A stretch of DNA of 13,669 nt from an uncultured Oscillospiraceae bacterium (GCA_934623575.1 CAKTVL010000033.1:1-13669); one strand, 5' to 3'. Counted from the stretch's first letter, positions 1 to 7,180 are shown. A program made the numbers and translations. Notes: generated by a model from the letters alone, not told the origin.

Positions 1-767
1 CGGGCGTCGCCCATGATGATGGAGTCGCACTGGACGTGGCCGAAGCACTGGGCGTTGCCCACCATGACGGGGTGGAAGACCTGGTGGGAGTCGTCCTGAG
101 CCACGGAGCGGGAGATGACGCGGCCCCGGGCGTCGTGGCCGTTGAGCTCAATGCGCATGTCGCTCTCGGCCTGCTGCTTGCCGTGGGTCAGCAGGCGCTC
201 GGTGACCACCACCTCGCTGCCGGCTTCGCAGAAGAAGTCGGTCTCGCGTTTGGTGGAGTCGATGCCGCGGATCTGGATGGTCTCCATCTGCATGGTGGAG
301 TTCTCGCCCAGGTAGACCACGGTCTTGGGGTTCATAATGTTGCCGCCGGTCTGGCCGGGGTCCTTTTCGCCGAAGTGCTTTTCCACATAGCGGACCCTGG
401 CGTTCTTGCCGATGTGGAAGGTGTGGATGCCGTCGTGGCGGCTCTCGTCACAGCCGGAGTTGTGGATGCCGCAGCCGGCGATGATGTCCACGTCGCAGTC
501 GTCACCCACATAGAAGTCGTTATAGACCAGCTCGCTGAGGCCGCTGTGACTGATGATGACGGGGATATAGCACTTCTCGCCCCTGGTGCCGGGCTTGATG
601 CGGATGTCGATGCCGGACTTGCCGTCGCTGCGGGGATCGATGGAGATGTGCTCGGTGGACTGGCGGGCCTCGCAGCCGGAGTCCTTGCGGATATTAAAGG
701 CGCCCACGGGCTTGCCGGTAAGGTCGGCGATCTTTTCCAGCAGGGCGGCGTCGATGTCGGTGATCAT
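1..767 (-). CDS. sufB: SufB/SufD-family Fe-S cluster assembly scaffold (3' end missing)
   Basis: The first 255 residues of a SufBD-family scaffold, on which iron-sulfur clusters are built in the cytosol with the ATPase SufC; the C-terminus runs off the window. The protein starts MITDIDAALLEKIADLTGKP and goes straight into the beta-helix core, without the long N-terminal extension of E. coli SufB. Cys/His-rich stretches are visible (GCGIHNSGCDESRHDGIH near residues 97-114, CFGHVQCDSIIMGDAR at the cut end), the latter resembling the core of short clostridial and archaeal SufB proteins. The ATG overlaps the sufC stop as ATGA, and AAAGGAGG sits about 8 bases upstream, so the pair is translationally coupled. 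With no SufS, SufU or SufD visible on the sufC side, this fits the minimal SufCB (SMS-type) arrangement known from anaerobes; genes beyond the window edge cannot be seen. Family assignment is firm; SufB versus SufD naming is a convention. Confidence 0.9.
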   Translation of the reverse strand, partial: MITDIDAALLEKIADLTGKPVGAFNIRKDSGCEARQSTEHISIDPRSDGKSGIDIRIKPGTRGEKCYIPVIISHSGLSELVYNDFYVGDDCDVDIIAGCGIHNSGCDESRHDGIHTFHIGKNARVRYVEKHFGEKDPGQTGGNIMNPKTVVYLGENSTMQMETIQIRGIDSTKRETDFFCEAGSEVVVTERLLTHGKQQAESDMRIELNGHDARGRVISRSVAQDDSHQVFHPVMVGNAQCFGHVQCDSIIMGDA

Positions 768-1504
768 TGCGCATCCTCCTTTCGCTCCAGTACAGGGCAG
801 CTGCCCAGGGTGTCGGCCAGGATCAGGGGGAATATCTCCTCCGTGGTGCCGCGGTGGGCGATCTGGCCGCCGGCGATGACCACGATCTCGTCCGCCAGCT
901 TGATGATGCGCTCCTGGTGGGAGATGATGACCATGGTGGCCTGTCCCTCCCGGTGGATCTGCTCGAAGGTCTCGGTGAGGCGGGCGAAGGACCACAGGTC
1001 GATGCCGGCCTCCGGCTCGTCGAAGATCATCAGGCTGCCCCGGCGGGCCAGGATGGTGGCGATCTCGATGCGCTTGACCTCGCCGCCGGAGAGGGAGACA
1101 TCCACCTCGCGGTCCAGATAGTCGTTGGCGCACAGGCCCACCTTGGTCAGGTAGGCGCAGCACTTGTCCTTGCTGAGCTTTTCCTCGCCCGCCGCCAGAA
1201 GCAGCAGGTCGTGGACGGTGATGCCCTTGAAGCGGGGCGGCTGCTGGAAGCCGTAGCTGATGCCCCGCTGTGCCCGCTGGGTGATGGAGAGGCCGGTGAT
1301 GTCCTCGCCGTTATACAGCACCCGGCCGGAGGTGGGCTGCACCAGGCCCATGATGACCTTGGCCAGCGTGGTCTTGCCGCCGCCATTGGGGCCGGTGAAC
1401 ACCACCAGCTTATGGTCGGGGATGGTGATGGAAACATTCTTCAGGATGTCCTGCTCGCCCTCGGGGGTGGACACCCGGTAGCAGATATTCTGCAATTCCA
1501 GCAT
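764..1504 (-). CDS. sufC: Fe-S cluster assembly ATPase SufC
   Basis: A 246-residue ABC-type ATPase that powers the SufB scaffold in the cytosol; it has no membrane segment. Visible motifs: Walker A GPNGGGKTT (38-46), Q-loop FQQP (86-89), signature LSGGE (138-142), Walker B LMIFDEPEAG (158-167) and the H-loop histidine in ISHQER (196). The SufC-type signature LSGGEVKR, the DEPEAGID Walker B and the following SufB gene separate it from transporter ATPases. I chose the ATG at 1504 (MLELQNICYR) rather than the longer open frame to 1600, because AAGGGAG lies about 9 bases upstream and the extra residues would cover the promoter at 1572-1600. The stop overlaps the sufB start by ATGA. Confidence 0.95.
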   Translation of the reverse strand: MLELQNICYRVSTPEGEQDILKNVSITIPDHKLVVFTGPNGGGKTTLAKVIMGLVQPTSGRVLYNGEDITGLSITQRAQRGISYGFQQPPRFKGITVHDLLLLAAGEEKLSKDKCCAYLTKVGLCANDYLDREVDVSLSGGEVKRIEIATILARRGSLMIFDEPEAGIDLWSFARLTETFEQIHREGQATMVIISHQERIIKLADEIVVIAGGQIAHRGTTEEIFPLILADTLGSCPVLERKEDAQ

Positions 1505-1571
1505 GGGATAGGTCTCCCTTCTCTGCGTTTTCGTATTTTTGCCGTCCGGAGACGGGGAATATAACTTATTC

Positions 1572-1600
1572 AGTGTAGCAGATTCTGTCAAAAAAAGCAA
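1572..1600 (-). promoter_or_regulatory. sigma-A-type promoter of sufCB
   Basis: Minus strand: TTGCTT (1600-1595), 17-base spacer, TACACT (1577-1572) preceded by TGC, an extended -10. Predicted start near 1565 gives a leader of about 60 bases before sufC. A TTGACA also lies inside the spacer but has no good -10 at 16-18 bases. No SufR, IscR or Fur operator was recognised. Confidence 0.55.
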
Positions 1601-1630
1601 TCTCTATATTAGATGTGCACAGGGCACAGG

Positions 1631-1650
1631 GGCGTATGGGAACATACGCC
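1631..1650. other. Perfect 8-bp hairpin with GGAA tetraloop
   Basis: GGCGTATG, GGAA, CATACGCC: a perfect stem capped by a GNRA-type loop on the plus strand, between the divergent sufC and ferritin-like genes. It has no U-run, so it is not a standard terminator. It could lie in the leader of the ferritin-like gene or act as a DNA operator. Function unknown. Confidence 0.5.
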
Positions 1651-1711
1651 CGGAAAAGGCACGCCGGGACGGTACACCGCATAGTATACCCCGTAGAGGA
1701 GGCGTCTTAGT

Positions 1712-2266
1712 ATGGGGGAACTGTCACCGTTGGTATACGATGCCGGGGCGGCGGGAGAGGTGTGGCGGCGGGTATCGCCGACGCTGCCGGCCTATGGGCC
1801 GGACTATCCCGCCGGGGCGTGCTGCCCGCTGCCGCGGCGGGAGGACGACAGCGAGGCGGCGCTGGGCCGACTCATCGACGACGGCGCGGCGCTGTACGCC
1901 GCCTGCCGCCGGTGCGCCGTCCGGGCACCGGGCCGGGCGCGGCCGGTGCTGCGGCAGCTGGCGGAGGAGCAGCAGCGGTCGGTGCGGGCGCTGGTGGCGG
2001 CGTATTTTCTGCACACCGGGCGGTGGCGGCAGCCGCCGGCACCGCCGCCGGGCGCGGAGGAGCCGTGGCTGGCGGCGCTGCGGCGGGTGTACATCGCGGA
2101 GGCCGTGGTGCAGCGGGACTGCCGGGCGCTGGCGGCGCGGATGGAGGACGGCTGCCTGCGGCAGCTGCTGGCCAACCAGGCGGACCGGGCGGCGGAGCGG
2201 GCAAAAAGGCTGGGAAAGCTGCTGGAAAACACCTTGACAACGGCAAATAACCTGCTAAAATGGTAG
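1712..2266 (+). CDS. Degenerate ferritin-like protein (hypothetical)
   Basis: A 184-residue, very Ala/Arg-rich, mostly helical protein. Its layout, a short Pro/Gly N-terminus (SPTLPAYGPDYPAG), then helix pairs around residues 47-100 and 117-183 with AEEQQRSVRALVAAYFLHTG in the second helix, resembles small ferritin/rubrerythrin-like proteins of Oscillospiraceae. In such proteins one expects metal ligands of the form E..EE..H; here the second-helix histidine position is Arg/Ser (EEQQRSVR) and the last helix reads NQADRAAERAKRL, without the usual DE..H. If the fold call is right, the di-iron site is lost. No signal peptide or membrane segment. ATG at 1712 is supported by GAGGAGG 9 bases upstream. 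It is divergent from sufCB. The fold call is by pattern only and moderate; the reading frame is well supported. Confidence 0.7.
   Translation: MGELSPLVYDAGAAGEVWRRVSPTLPAYGPDYPAGACCPLPRREDDSEAALGRLIDDGAALYAACRRCAVRAPGRARPVLRQLAEEQQRSVRALVAAYFLHTGRWRQPPAPPPGAEEPWLAALRRVYIAEAVVQRDCRALAARMEDGCLRQLLANQADRAAERAKRLGKLLENTLTTANNLLKW
2234..2261 (+). promoter_or_regulatory. Promoter of the HD-domain gene
   Basis: TTGACA (2234-2239), 16-base spacer, TAAAAT (2256-2261) with TGC immediately before it (extended -10). It lies entirely inside the last codons of the ferritin-like gene. Predicted start near 2268, leader about 60 bases, including a small CCCCG/CGGGG hairpin. Confidence 0.7.
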
Positions 2267-2330
2267 GAAAATTCCAATTGCATTTTCCCCGTCATGCGGC
2301 GGGGCAGCCTGTACAAAGGAGGGTCATCCC

Positions 2331-2915
2331 ATGAAAGAATGTATCACCCGCGAGGCGGCGCTGGCGGCGCTGAAGGAGTACAACAAGGAGCCGTTCCACA
2401 TTCTGCACGGCCTGACGGTGGAGGGCGTTATGCGCTGGTACGCCAACGAGCTGGGCTATGGCGAGGACGCGGATTTCTGGGCCACGGTGGGCCTGCTGCA
2501 CGACATCGACTTTGAGATGTGGCCGGAGGAGCACTGCCTGAAGGCACCGGAGCTGCTGAAGAAGGCCGGGTGCTCCGACGAGTTCATCCACGCGGTCTGT
2601 TCCCACGGCTACGGCCTGGTGTGCGACGTGGAGCCCACCCACGAGATGGAGAAGGTGCTGTTCGCCGCCGACGAGCTGACGGGCCTGATCGGCGCGGCGA
2701 CCCGCATGCGCCCCAGCAAGAGCGTGATGGACATGGAGGTCAGCAGCCTGAAGAAGAAGTACAAGGACAAGAAGTTCGCGGCGGGCTGCTCCCGGGACGT
2801 GATCAACACCGGCGCGGAGCGGCTGGGCTGGACCGTGGAGGAGCTGATGGAAAAGACCATCCTGGCCATGCGCAGCTGCGAGGAGCGCATCAACAAAGAG
2901 ATGGAGAGCCTGTGA
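2331..2915 (+). CDS. HD-domain (HDIG-type) metal-dependent phosphohydrolase
   Basis: A 194-residue cytosolic protein of the HD superfamily. The metal-binding set is visible: His26 in FHILHGLTVEGV, the HD pair His57-Asp58 in GLLHDIDFEMW, His68 and His92 as candidate further ligands, and Asp114 in FAADELTGLI. Members hydrolyse phosphomonoesters or nucleotides, but this small HDIG subgroup is common in clostridia and its substrate is unknown; it should not be called a cyclic-di-GMP phosphodiesterase or RelA-type enzyme from this evidence. ATG at 2331 follows AAGGAGGG by about 8 bases. It has its own promoter (2234-2261) and terminator (2934-2964), so it is a monocistronic unit. The C-terminal part (130-194) is charged and helical. 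Confidence 0.9.
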   Translation: MKECITREAALAALKEYNKEPFHILHGLTVEGVMRWYANELGYGEDADFWATVGLLHDIDFEMWPEEHCLKAPELLKKAGCSDEFIHAVCSHGYGLVCDVEPTHEMEKVLFAADELTGLIGAATRMRPSKSVMDMEVSSLKKKYKDKKFAAGCSRDVINTGAERLGWTVEELMEKTILAMRSCEERINKEMESL

Positions 2916-2933
2916 CCTCTGTGACAGGCCGGG

Positions 2934-2964
2934 AAAGGACGGACGCGGAAGCGCCCGTCCTTTT
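2934..2964 (+). terminator. Intrinsic terminator of the HD-domain gene
   Basis: AAAGGACGG (2934-2942) pairs with CCGTCCTTT (2955-2963); one A/C mismatch, then CGC/GCG closes a GGAA loop. The 3' arm ends in TTTT. Confidence 0.85.
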
Positions 2965-2967
2965 CAG

Positions 2968-3042
2968 TCTGTCAAAAAGCCCTTGGCTTTTTCGACAGAG
3001 CGAAAAATGCCGTTATTTTTGCGCCGCGCAGCGGCGCAAAAA
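2968..3042. repeat. Double-palindrome intergenic element
   Basis: Two strong palindromes follow the terminator. The first (2968-2999) pairs TCTGTC with GACAGA and AAAAAGCC with GGCTTTTT, with a single bulged C. The second (3016-3042) is a perfect 12-bp stem, TTTTTGCGCCGC / GCGGCGCAAAAA, with a 3-base loop. The T-run precedes and the A-run follows the GC stem on both strands, so neither strand reads as a normal terminator. It looks like a member of a dispersed palindromic repeat family, but only one copy is in the window, so the repeat status is unproven. Confidence 0.45.
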
Positions 3043-3120
3043 GAAGGTCTTTCGATAAATTGTATAGTTTCTGACAAGAAAATTCGGCACATCGACGGAC
3101 AGCGGACCGGGAAACCCGGC

Positions 3121-3150
3121 TTGTCAGCAGGCGGCGGGATATATTATAAT
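3121..3150 (+). promoter_or_regulatory. Promoter of the dCMP deaminase gene
   Basis: TTGTCA (3121-3126), 18-base spacer, perfect TATAAT (3145-3150). Predicted start near 3157 gives a leader of about 25 bases. A CCGGG-AAA-CCCGG hairpin (3107-3119) lies directly upstream of the -35. Confidence 0.75.
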
Positions 3151-3181
3151 AAGGGCAAGAAACACGCAAGGAGGCGCGGCT

Positions 3182-3661
3182 ATGGGGCGCATCAGCAAGG
3201 AAAATTACTATCTGGACATCGCCGAGACGGTGCTGGAGCGGGCCACCTGCCTGCGCCGGGTGTACGGCGCGATCATCGTGAAGAACGACGAGATCATCTC
3301 CACCGGCTATAACGGCGCGCCCCGGGGGCGGAAGAACTGCGTGGACATGGGCTTCTGCACACGGGAGGCCATGCAGGTGCCCCGCGGGCAGCGGTATGAG
3401 CTGTGCCGCAGCGTACACGCCGAGGCCAACGCCATTATCTCCGCCAGCCGCCGGGACATGGTGGGCAGCACGCTGTATCTGGTGGGGAAGGACGCCCGGA
3501 CCGGGGCGCTGCTGGGGGACGCCACCAGCTGCGCCATGTGCCGCCGGCAGGTGATCAACGCCGGTATCGCGCAGGTGGTCATACGCAAGACGGAGACGGA
3601 GTTCCAGGTGGTGGACGTGCAGGACTGGGTACAGCAGGAGGACGATGTGCCCGCGCTGTAG
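3182..3661 (+). CDS. Deoxycytidylate (dCMP) deaminase, ComEB-like
   Basis: A 159-residue zinc-dependent cytidine/deoxycytidylate deaminase. It would convert dCMP to dUMP, feeding thymidylate synthesis in the cytosol. Zinc-site residues: His79 and the catalytic proton shuttle Glu81 in HAEANAI, with Cys117 and Cys120 in TSCAMCRRQVINAG. The upstream TGYNGAPRG and the Cys-rich KNCVDMGFCTRE insertion are typical of dCMP deaminases rather than free-cytidine deaminases. The usual P-C-x-x-C is S-C-x-x-C here; the zinc-binding cysteines are intact, so activity is likely. Length matches the family. ATG at 3182 follows AAGGAGG by 7 bases. It has its own promoter; no competence genes adjoin it, so I do not use the comEB symbol. 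Confidence 0.92.
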   Translation: MGRISKENYYLDIAETVLERATCLRRVYGAIIVKNDEIISTGYNGAPRGRKNCVDMGFCTREAMQVPRGQRYELCRSVHAEANAIISASRRDMVGSTLYLVGKDARTGALLGDATSCAMCRRQVINAGIAQVVIRKTETEFQVVDVQDWVQQEDDVPAL

Positions 3662-3695
3662 GGCGGAAAAGGGGACTATCCGGCCCGGACGGGGT

Positions 3696-3704
3696 TGATA
3701 GAAT
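3696..3704 (+). promoter_or_regulatory. Possible extended -10 promoter of cyuA
   Basis: TGA followed by TAGAAT (3699-3704), 5 of 6 matches to TATAAT with the TGn extension. No convincing -35 lies 16-18 bases upstream. No terminator is visible after the dCMP deaminase gene, so cyuA might also be read from the deaminase promoter. Confidence 0.35.
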
Positions 3705-3734
3705 ATACGACAAGTGAACAAAGGAGACTGTGTG

Positions 3735-5003
3735 ATGTTGAACGACGCTAAGATCGCCGCTTACACGGCGATATTGCAGGAGGAGCTCCTGCTGGCCACA
3801 GGGTGTACAGAGCCCATCGCCGTCGCGTACTGTGCCGCGAAACTGCGCGAGGTGCTGGGCGGAAAACCGGAAAAGATCCTGGCTGAGATCAGCGGGAACA
3901 TCCTGAAGAACGTGAAATCCGTGGTAGTGCCTAATACGGGCGGACGCCGCGGTATCGACGCCGCCATCGCCGTGGGCATAGTGGCCGGCGACGCCGACGC
4001 GGAGCTTCAGGTCATTGCCAACGCCACCGAGGCGGACGTGGAGGCCATCCAGGCGTATCTGGACGGCACGGAGATCCGGGTGACATGTCCCGAGACGCCG
4101 TGCCTGCTGGACATCAAGCTGACCGGCTGGCTGGGCGGGCACCACGCCTGCGTGCGGGTGGCCAACAACCACACCAACATCATCTACATAGAGAAGGACG
4201 GAGAGGTCCTGCGCGCGCTGCCGGTGACCGGCAACGCCGAGGACAACCTGCAGGACAAATCCGTGCTGAACGTCAACGACATCATCACCTTTGCCGAAAC
4301 AGTTCCTTTGGAGAATATCCGCCCCATGGTGGGGCGGCAGATCGAGAAAAACACCGCCATCGCCGCCGAGGGCCTGCGGAACGACTGGGGCGCCAACATC
4401 GGCTCCACGCTGCTGCGGACCTCGCAGGACTGGGAGACACAGGCCCGGGCCTGGGCCGCCGCCGGGTCGGACGCCCGGATGAACGGCTGCGAGATGCCGG
4501 TGGTCATCGTCTCCGGCTCCGGCAACCAGGGCATCACCGCGTCGGTGCCCGTGTGGCGGTACGGACAGCTCATGGGCGCGGACGACGAGAGGATCCTGCG
4601 GGCGGTGTGCCTCAGCGACCTGATCACCATCCACCAGAAAACCGGCATCGGGCGGCTCAGCGCCTACTGCGGGGCGGTGAGCGCCGGCGTGGGAGCCGGG
4701 TGCGGCATCGCGTGGCTGCGGGGCGCCGACCATGAGGGCATCAGCCGCACGCTGGAGAACGCGGTGGCCATGATCTCCGGCTGCATCTGCGACGGGGCCA
4801 AGGCCAGCTGCGCCAGCAAGATCGCCATGAGCGTGAACTGCGGTCTCCTGGGCTACGACATGTACCTGGGCGGCAACAGCTTCCGCCCCGGCGACGGCAT
4901 CGTGGGTACGGACGTGGAGGACACGGTGCGCCATGTGGGCCAGCTGGCGGCGCAGGGCATGAAGGAGACCGACCGGGTCATCCTGAAGATCATGACAGAG
5001 TAA
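3735..5003 (+). CDS. cyuA: L-cysteine desulfidase (CyuA / UPF0597 family)
   Basis: A 422-residue cytosolic enzyme of the CyuA (YhaM) family, which splits L-cysteine into pyruvate, ammonia and sulfide using an oxygen-labile 4Fe-4S cluster; it is related to the serine dehydratase alpha domain. Family marks are present: GCTEPIAVAYCAAKLR (23-38, with Cys24), SGNILKNVKSVVVPNTGGRRG (53-73), GGHH and NNHTNIIYIE (134-153), SGSGNQGI (260-267) and the Cys-rich ISGCICDGAKASCASKIA (347-364). Cys24 plus Cys350, Cys352 and Cys359 are candidate cluster ligands (inference). I start at the ATG at 3735 (MLNDAKIAAY), with AAAGGAG 8 bases upstream; an in-frame GTG at 3714 would include the ribosome site. No CyuR regulator or CyuP transporter is adjacent. 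Tandem hairpins follow at 5010-5092. Confidence 0.93.
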   Translation: MLNDAKIAAYTAILQEELLLATGCTEPIAVAYCAAKLREVLGGKPEKILAEISGNILKNVKSVVVPNTGGRRGIDAAIAVGIVAGDADAELQVIANATEADVEAIQAYLDGTEIRVTCPETPCLLDIKLTGWLGGHHACVRVANNHTNIIYIEKDGEVLRALPVTGNAEDNLQDKSVLNVNDIITFAETVPLENIRPMVGRQIEKNTAIAAEGLRNDWGANIGSTLLRTSQDWETQARAWAAAGSDARMNGCEMPVVIVSGSGNQGITASVPVWRYGQLMGADDERILRAVCLSDLITIHQKTGIGRLSAYCGAVSAGVGAGCGIAWLRGADHEGISRTLENAVAMISGCICDGAKASCASKIAMSVNCGLLGYDMYLGGNSFRPGDGIVGTDVEDTVRHVGQLAAQGMKETDRVILKIMTE

Positions 5004-5009
5004 AGTCAC

Positions 5010-5045
5010 AGGCACTCCCCCCGGCTTCCGCCGGGGGGAGTGCCT
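5010..5045. terminator. Perfect 16-bp hairpin between convergent genes
   Basis: AGGCACTCCCCCCGGC (5010-5025), TTCC loop, then the exact complement (5030-5045). No U-run on the plus side and only a weak one (TGACTTTACT) on the minus side. It probably helps block read-through in both directions. Confidence 0.6.
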
Positions 5046-5056
5046 GAAAATACGAA

Positions 5057-5092
5057 CAGCCCCTCCGGCCAAGGCCGGAGGGGCTGCTTTTT
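5057..5092 (+). terminator. Intrinsic terminator of cyuA
   Basis: CAGCCCCTCCGGC pairs with GCCGGAGGGGCTG across a CAAG loop (5057-5086), followed by CTTTTT. On the minus strand the hairpin also follows the membrane-protein gene, with a poorer T-rich tail (TTCGTATTTT), so it may serve both. Confidence 0.85.
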
Positions 5093-5096
5093 GTGC

Positions 5097-6608
5097 TTAT
5101 CCGTCGAATACCTGAAGGGCGGTCTGGCGGAGGGAGTAGGCGTCGCTGCCGTAGCTGTGCCAGAGGGCGGCGGCGTCACGGAAGGGGTAGACCGGGGCGG
5201 TCTGGCAGACGTAGTTGGCCCAGCTCTCGATGACCCAGCTGTCCTGGCCGCGGAGGGCGTCGTAGAAAACGTAGGCGCGGGGGCTTTCGACGCCGCGGGG
5301 GAAGGACCAGCCGGCGGTGATCCGCTGGGTCTGGCGGGTGCCGAAGAAGTCGCTGACCTGCTGGCTGCCGCTCTCCAGCGTGGGGAAGGGGGCGGTCAGC
5401 TCCGCGCCGTTTTTCTGGCAGAGGACGCGGCCGCTGACGTGGCCGCCGGGGAACCAGTCGCCCTGCGTCTGCCACGCCGGCCACAGTTCCAGTATCTCGG
5501 TGTAGGGGCTGGGCGGGGCGGCGTAGGTCAGGTGGTGGATATAGACGAAGCGGGCGGTATCACCCTCCGCCGGAAGCTCCACCGCCACATGGGTCACGAT
5601 CTGCTCCAGCGTGTCGTAGGCCCGATAGACGTAGCGGTAAGTGCGGTTTCCGGCATCGTCGGTCTCCGTGAGGGTGCGGTCGTATTGCAGCGTGTGCGGC
5701 GGGTCGCGGAGGAAGTAGGAGAGCGTCACCTCCCGGTAGTCGGTGTTGCTGTACAGGCGTTCCGTCTGGCGGTAGACCCGGACGGCGCCGGAGAGCTGCG
5801 AGACCTCGTCGGCGGTCAGGTCGTCCAGGACGTCGGCGGGGAAGCCCTTTTCCAGCAGGGACTGGCGGATGGCAGCGTCCTGCGGGGCGTCCTGCCGGGG
5901 TTGCCAGTCCATGGGATAACGCTGGCCCAGGAACATGGCCAGCAGCACCGCCGCCAGCAGCGCGCCCAGCGCGCCCCACAGCACCGCACTGTCCGACAGG
6001 CGCACCGGCGCGGCGGTGATGGCATAGCCGGTGTCCGAGAGGGAGCGGGACAGCCGGACCATGCTGCGCAGCAAGAAAATATAGAGCGCCAGCAGCGGCA
6101 GCACCAGCAGCCAGCCCTCCAGCCCGATCAGGGCCAGGGCCGTCAGCGCCGCGTAGAACACGGCCATAGCCCCGGCGGCGGGGGCGGCGGGCTTTTCGGC
6201 TCCGGCGGCCCGGGAGACGCCCACCATGCCACGCCAGAGGCAGACGTACAGCGCCAGCAGCACCGGGATGTGGACGTAGGCGGGGGCGTTCCCCACATCC
6301 ACCGGCAGGGCGGCAAGCACGTCCCCCGCGAAGCGGATGGTCAGCGCCAGCAGCGACAGACGATAGCACCAGCGGAGGGGGACGTTCTCCCGCCGCAGGG
6401 TGCGGAAGCCCAGCACCAGCAGCACCGCGCCTATGGCGGGCAGGATAACGTCCAGCCAGAGGAAATTCAGGGTGATGGTGGTCAGCCCCATGCCCCAGAG
6501 GATGCGGTCCATGGCCGTGCGCCAGGGGTTGATCTCCCCGTCGGCAGGCGGCGGCAGGGCGGCGGCGTCCTCGCGGAGCATCTGGTCAAAACGCAGGTCA
6601 TCCGTCAC
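5097..6608 (-). CDS. Polytopic membrane protein coupled to an ECF sigma factor
   Basis: A 503-residue membrane protein of unknown family. Hydrophobic segments lie near residues 38-69 (long enough for a helical hairpin), 81-101, 110-130, 145-163, 164-181 and 208-228, followed by a 270-residue soluble domain rich in Tyr, Trp and Gln with beta-like stretches. With the first segment counted as two helices (seven in all), positive charges in TLRRENVPLR, LRSMVRLSR and similar loops put the N-terminus inside and the C-terminal domain outside. The start is most likely the GTG at 6608: GGGAGG lies 8 bases upstream, whereas the in-frame GTG at 6617 abuts that site. This gives an 11-base overlap with the sigma gene, indicating coupling. 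By context it is a candidate anti-sigma or sensor partner; no zinc-finger (ZAS) or RsgI-type motif is visible. Confidence 0.85.
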   Translation of the reverse strand: MTDDLRFDQMLREDAAALPPPADGEINPWRTAMDRILWGMGLTTITLNFLWLDVILPAIGAVLLVLGFRTLRRENVPLRWCYRLSLLALTIRFAGDVLAALPVDVGNAPAYVHIPVLLALYVCLWRGMVGVSRAAGAEKPAAPAAGAMAVFYAALTALALIGLEGWLLVLPLLALYIFLLRSMVRLSRSLSDTGYAITAAPVRLSDSAVLWGALGALLAAVLLAMFLGQRYPMDWQPRQDAPQDAAIRQSLLEKGFPADVLDDLTADEVSQLSGAVRVYRQTERLYSNTDYREVTLSYFLRDPPHTLQYDRTLTETDDAGNRTYRYVYRAYDTLEQIVTHVAVELPAEGDTARFVYIHHLTYAAPPSPYTEILELWPAWQTQGDWFPGGHVSGRVLCQKNGAELTAPFPTLESGSQQVSDFFGTRQTQRITAGWSFPRGVESPRAYVFYDALRGQDSWVIESWANYVCQTAPVYPFRDAAALWHSYGSDAYSLRQTALQVFDG

Positions 6609-7137
6609 AGAAATCACCTCCCAACTGTTGGCGCAGGCTCTGCCGCAGGCGGTAGAGACGGCCCTCCACGGCCCGCTCCGTCAGGCTCAGCTCGGCGGCC
6701 ATCTGGGCGGTGGACTGGCAGTAGTAGTATTTCCGGTAGAAAAGGTCGCGCTCGTGCACCGGCAGGGCGGCGATGACGGCACGGAGCCGGGCGCGGCGCT
6801 CCTGGCGGAGCAGGGCGTCCTCGGCGCTGCCGCCGCCGTGGGGGACGGTGTCCTCCAGCGGCACGTCGTCTCCGCGGCGGGCGCGGGCGCGGTTCAGCGC
6901 GGCGTTGCGGGCCAGGACCGTCAGCCAGCCGTTGAGACTGCCCTTGTCGCCGTCGAAGTCGGCGGCGGCGCGCCAGATCCGCAGGGAGATGTCGGCCAGG
7001 CACTCCTCCCGGTCCCGCTCATCCGGCAGCAGGGGGCGCAGGATATAGCGCAGCATCGGCGTGAACCGGCGCAGCAGTGCTTGCAGCGCGGCCTCGTCGC
7101 CGCCGGCGATGCGGGACATCAGCTGCTTGTCGTCCAT
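6598..7137 (-). CDS. ECF-type sigma-70 family RNA polymerase sigma factor
   Basis: A 179-residue sigma factor with only regions 2 and 4. Region 2 spans about 19-87: ALLRRFTPMLRYILRPLL, then ECLADISLRIWRAAADFD and the -10-recognising segment GSLNGWLTVLARNAALNRAR. Region 4 spans about 116-172, with the helix-turn-helix STAQMAAELSLTERAVEGRL and a basic recognition helix. A short acidic/Gly linker joins them. ATG at 7137 (MDDKQLMSRI) is chosen because AAAGGAGG lies 7 bases upstream. It is the first gene of a two-gene unit with the membrane protein, which probably controls it. The leading promoter (7181-7189) looks like a sigma-A extended -10; I saw no clear GGAAC/CGTC-type ECF autoregulatory promoter. 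Confidence 0.93.
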   Translation of the reverse strand: MDDKQLMSRIAGGDEAALQALLRRFTPMLRYILRPLLPDERDREECLADISLRIWRAAADFDGDKGSLNGWLTVLARNAALNRARARRGDDVPLEDTVPHGGGSAEDALLRQERRARLRAVIAALPVHERDLFYRKYYYCQSTAQMAAELSLTERAVEGRLYRLRQSLRQQLGGDFCDG

Positions 7138-7180
7138 AAGCGCCCCTCCTTTCCGCGGGTGTTCTGCTGTATAGTACACT

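Noticed and set aside
36..1121. 361-codon plus-strand open frame over the sufC-sufB region
   Set aside because: It is antisense to well-supported sufB and sufC, has no ribosome site and a low-complexity Ala/Gly/Val/Asp sequence typical of shadows in GC-rich DNA.
3016..3042. Perfect palindrome as an intrinsic terminator
   Set aside because: The T-run precedes and the A-run follows the GC stem on both strands, opposite to terminator polarity.
5040..6776. 578-codon plus-strand open frame opposite the membrane protein
   Set aside because: Gln/Gly/Arg-rich shadow; the minus strand has clear transmembrane segments, a ribosome site and coupling to the sigma gene.
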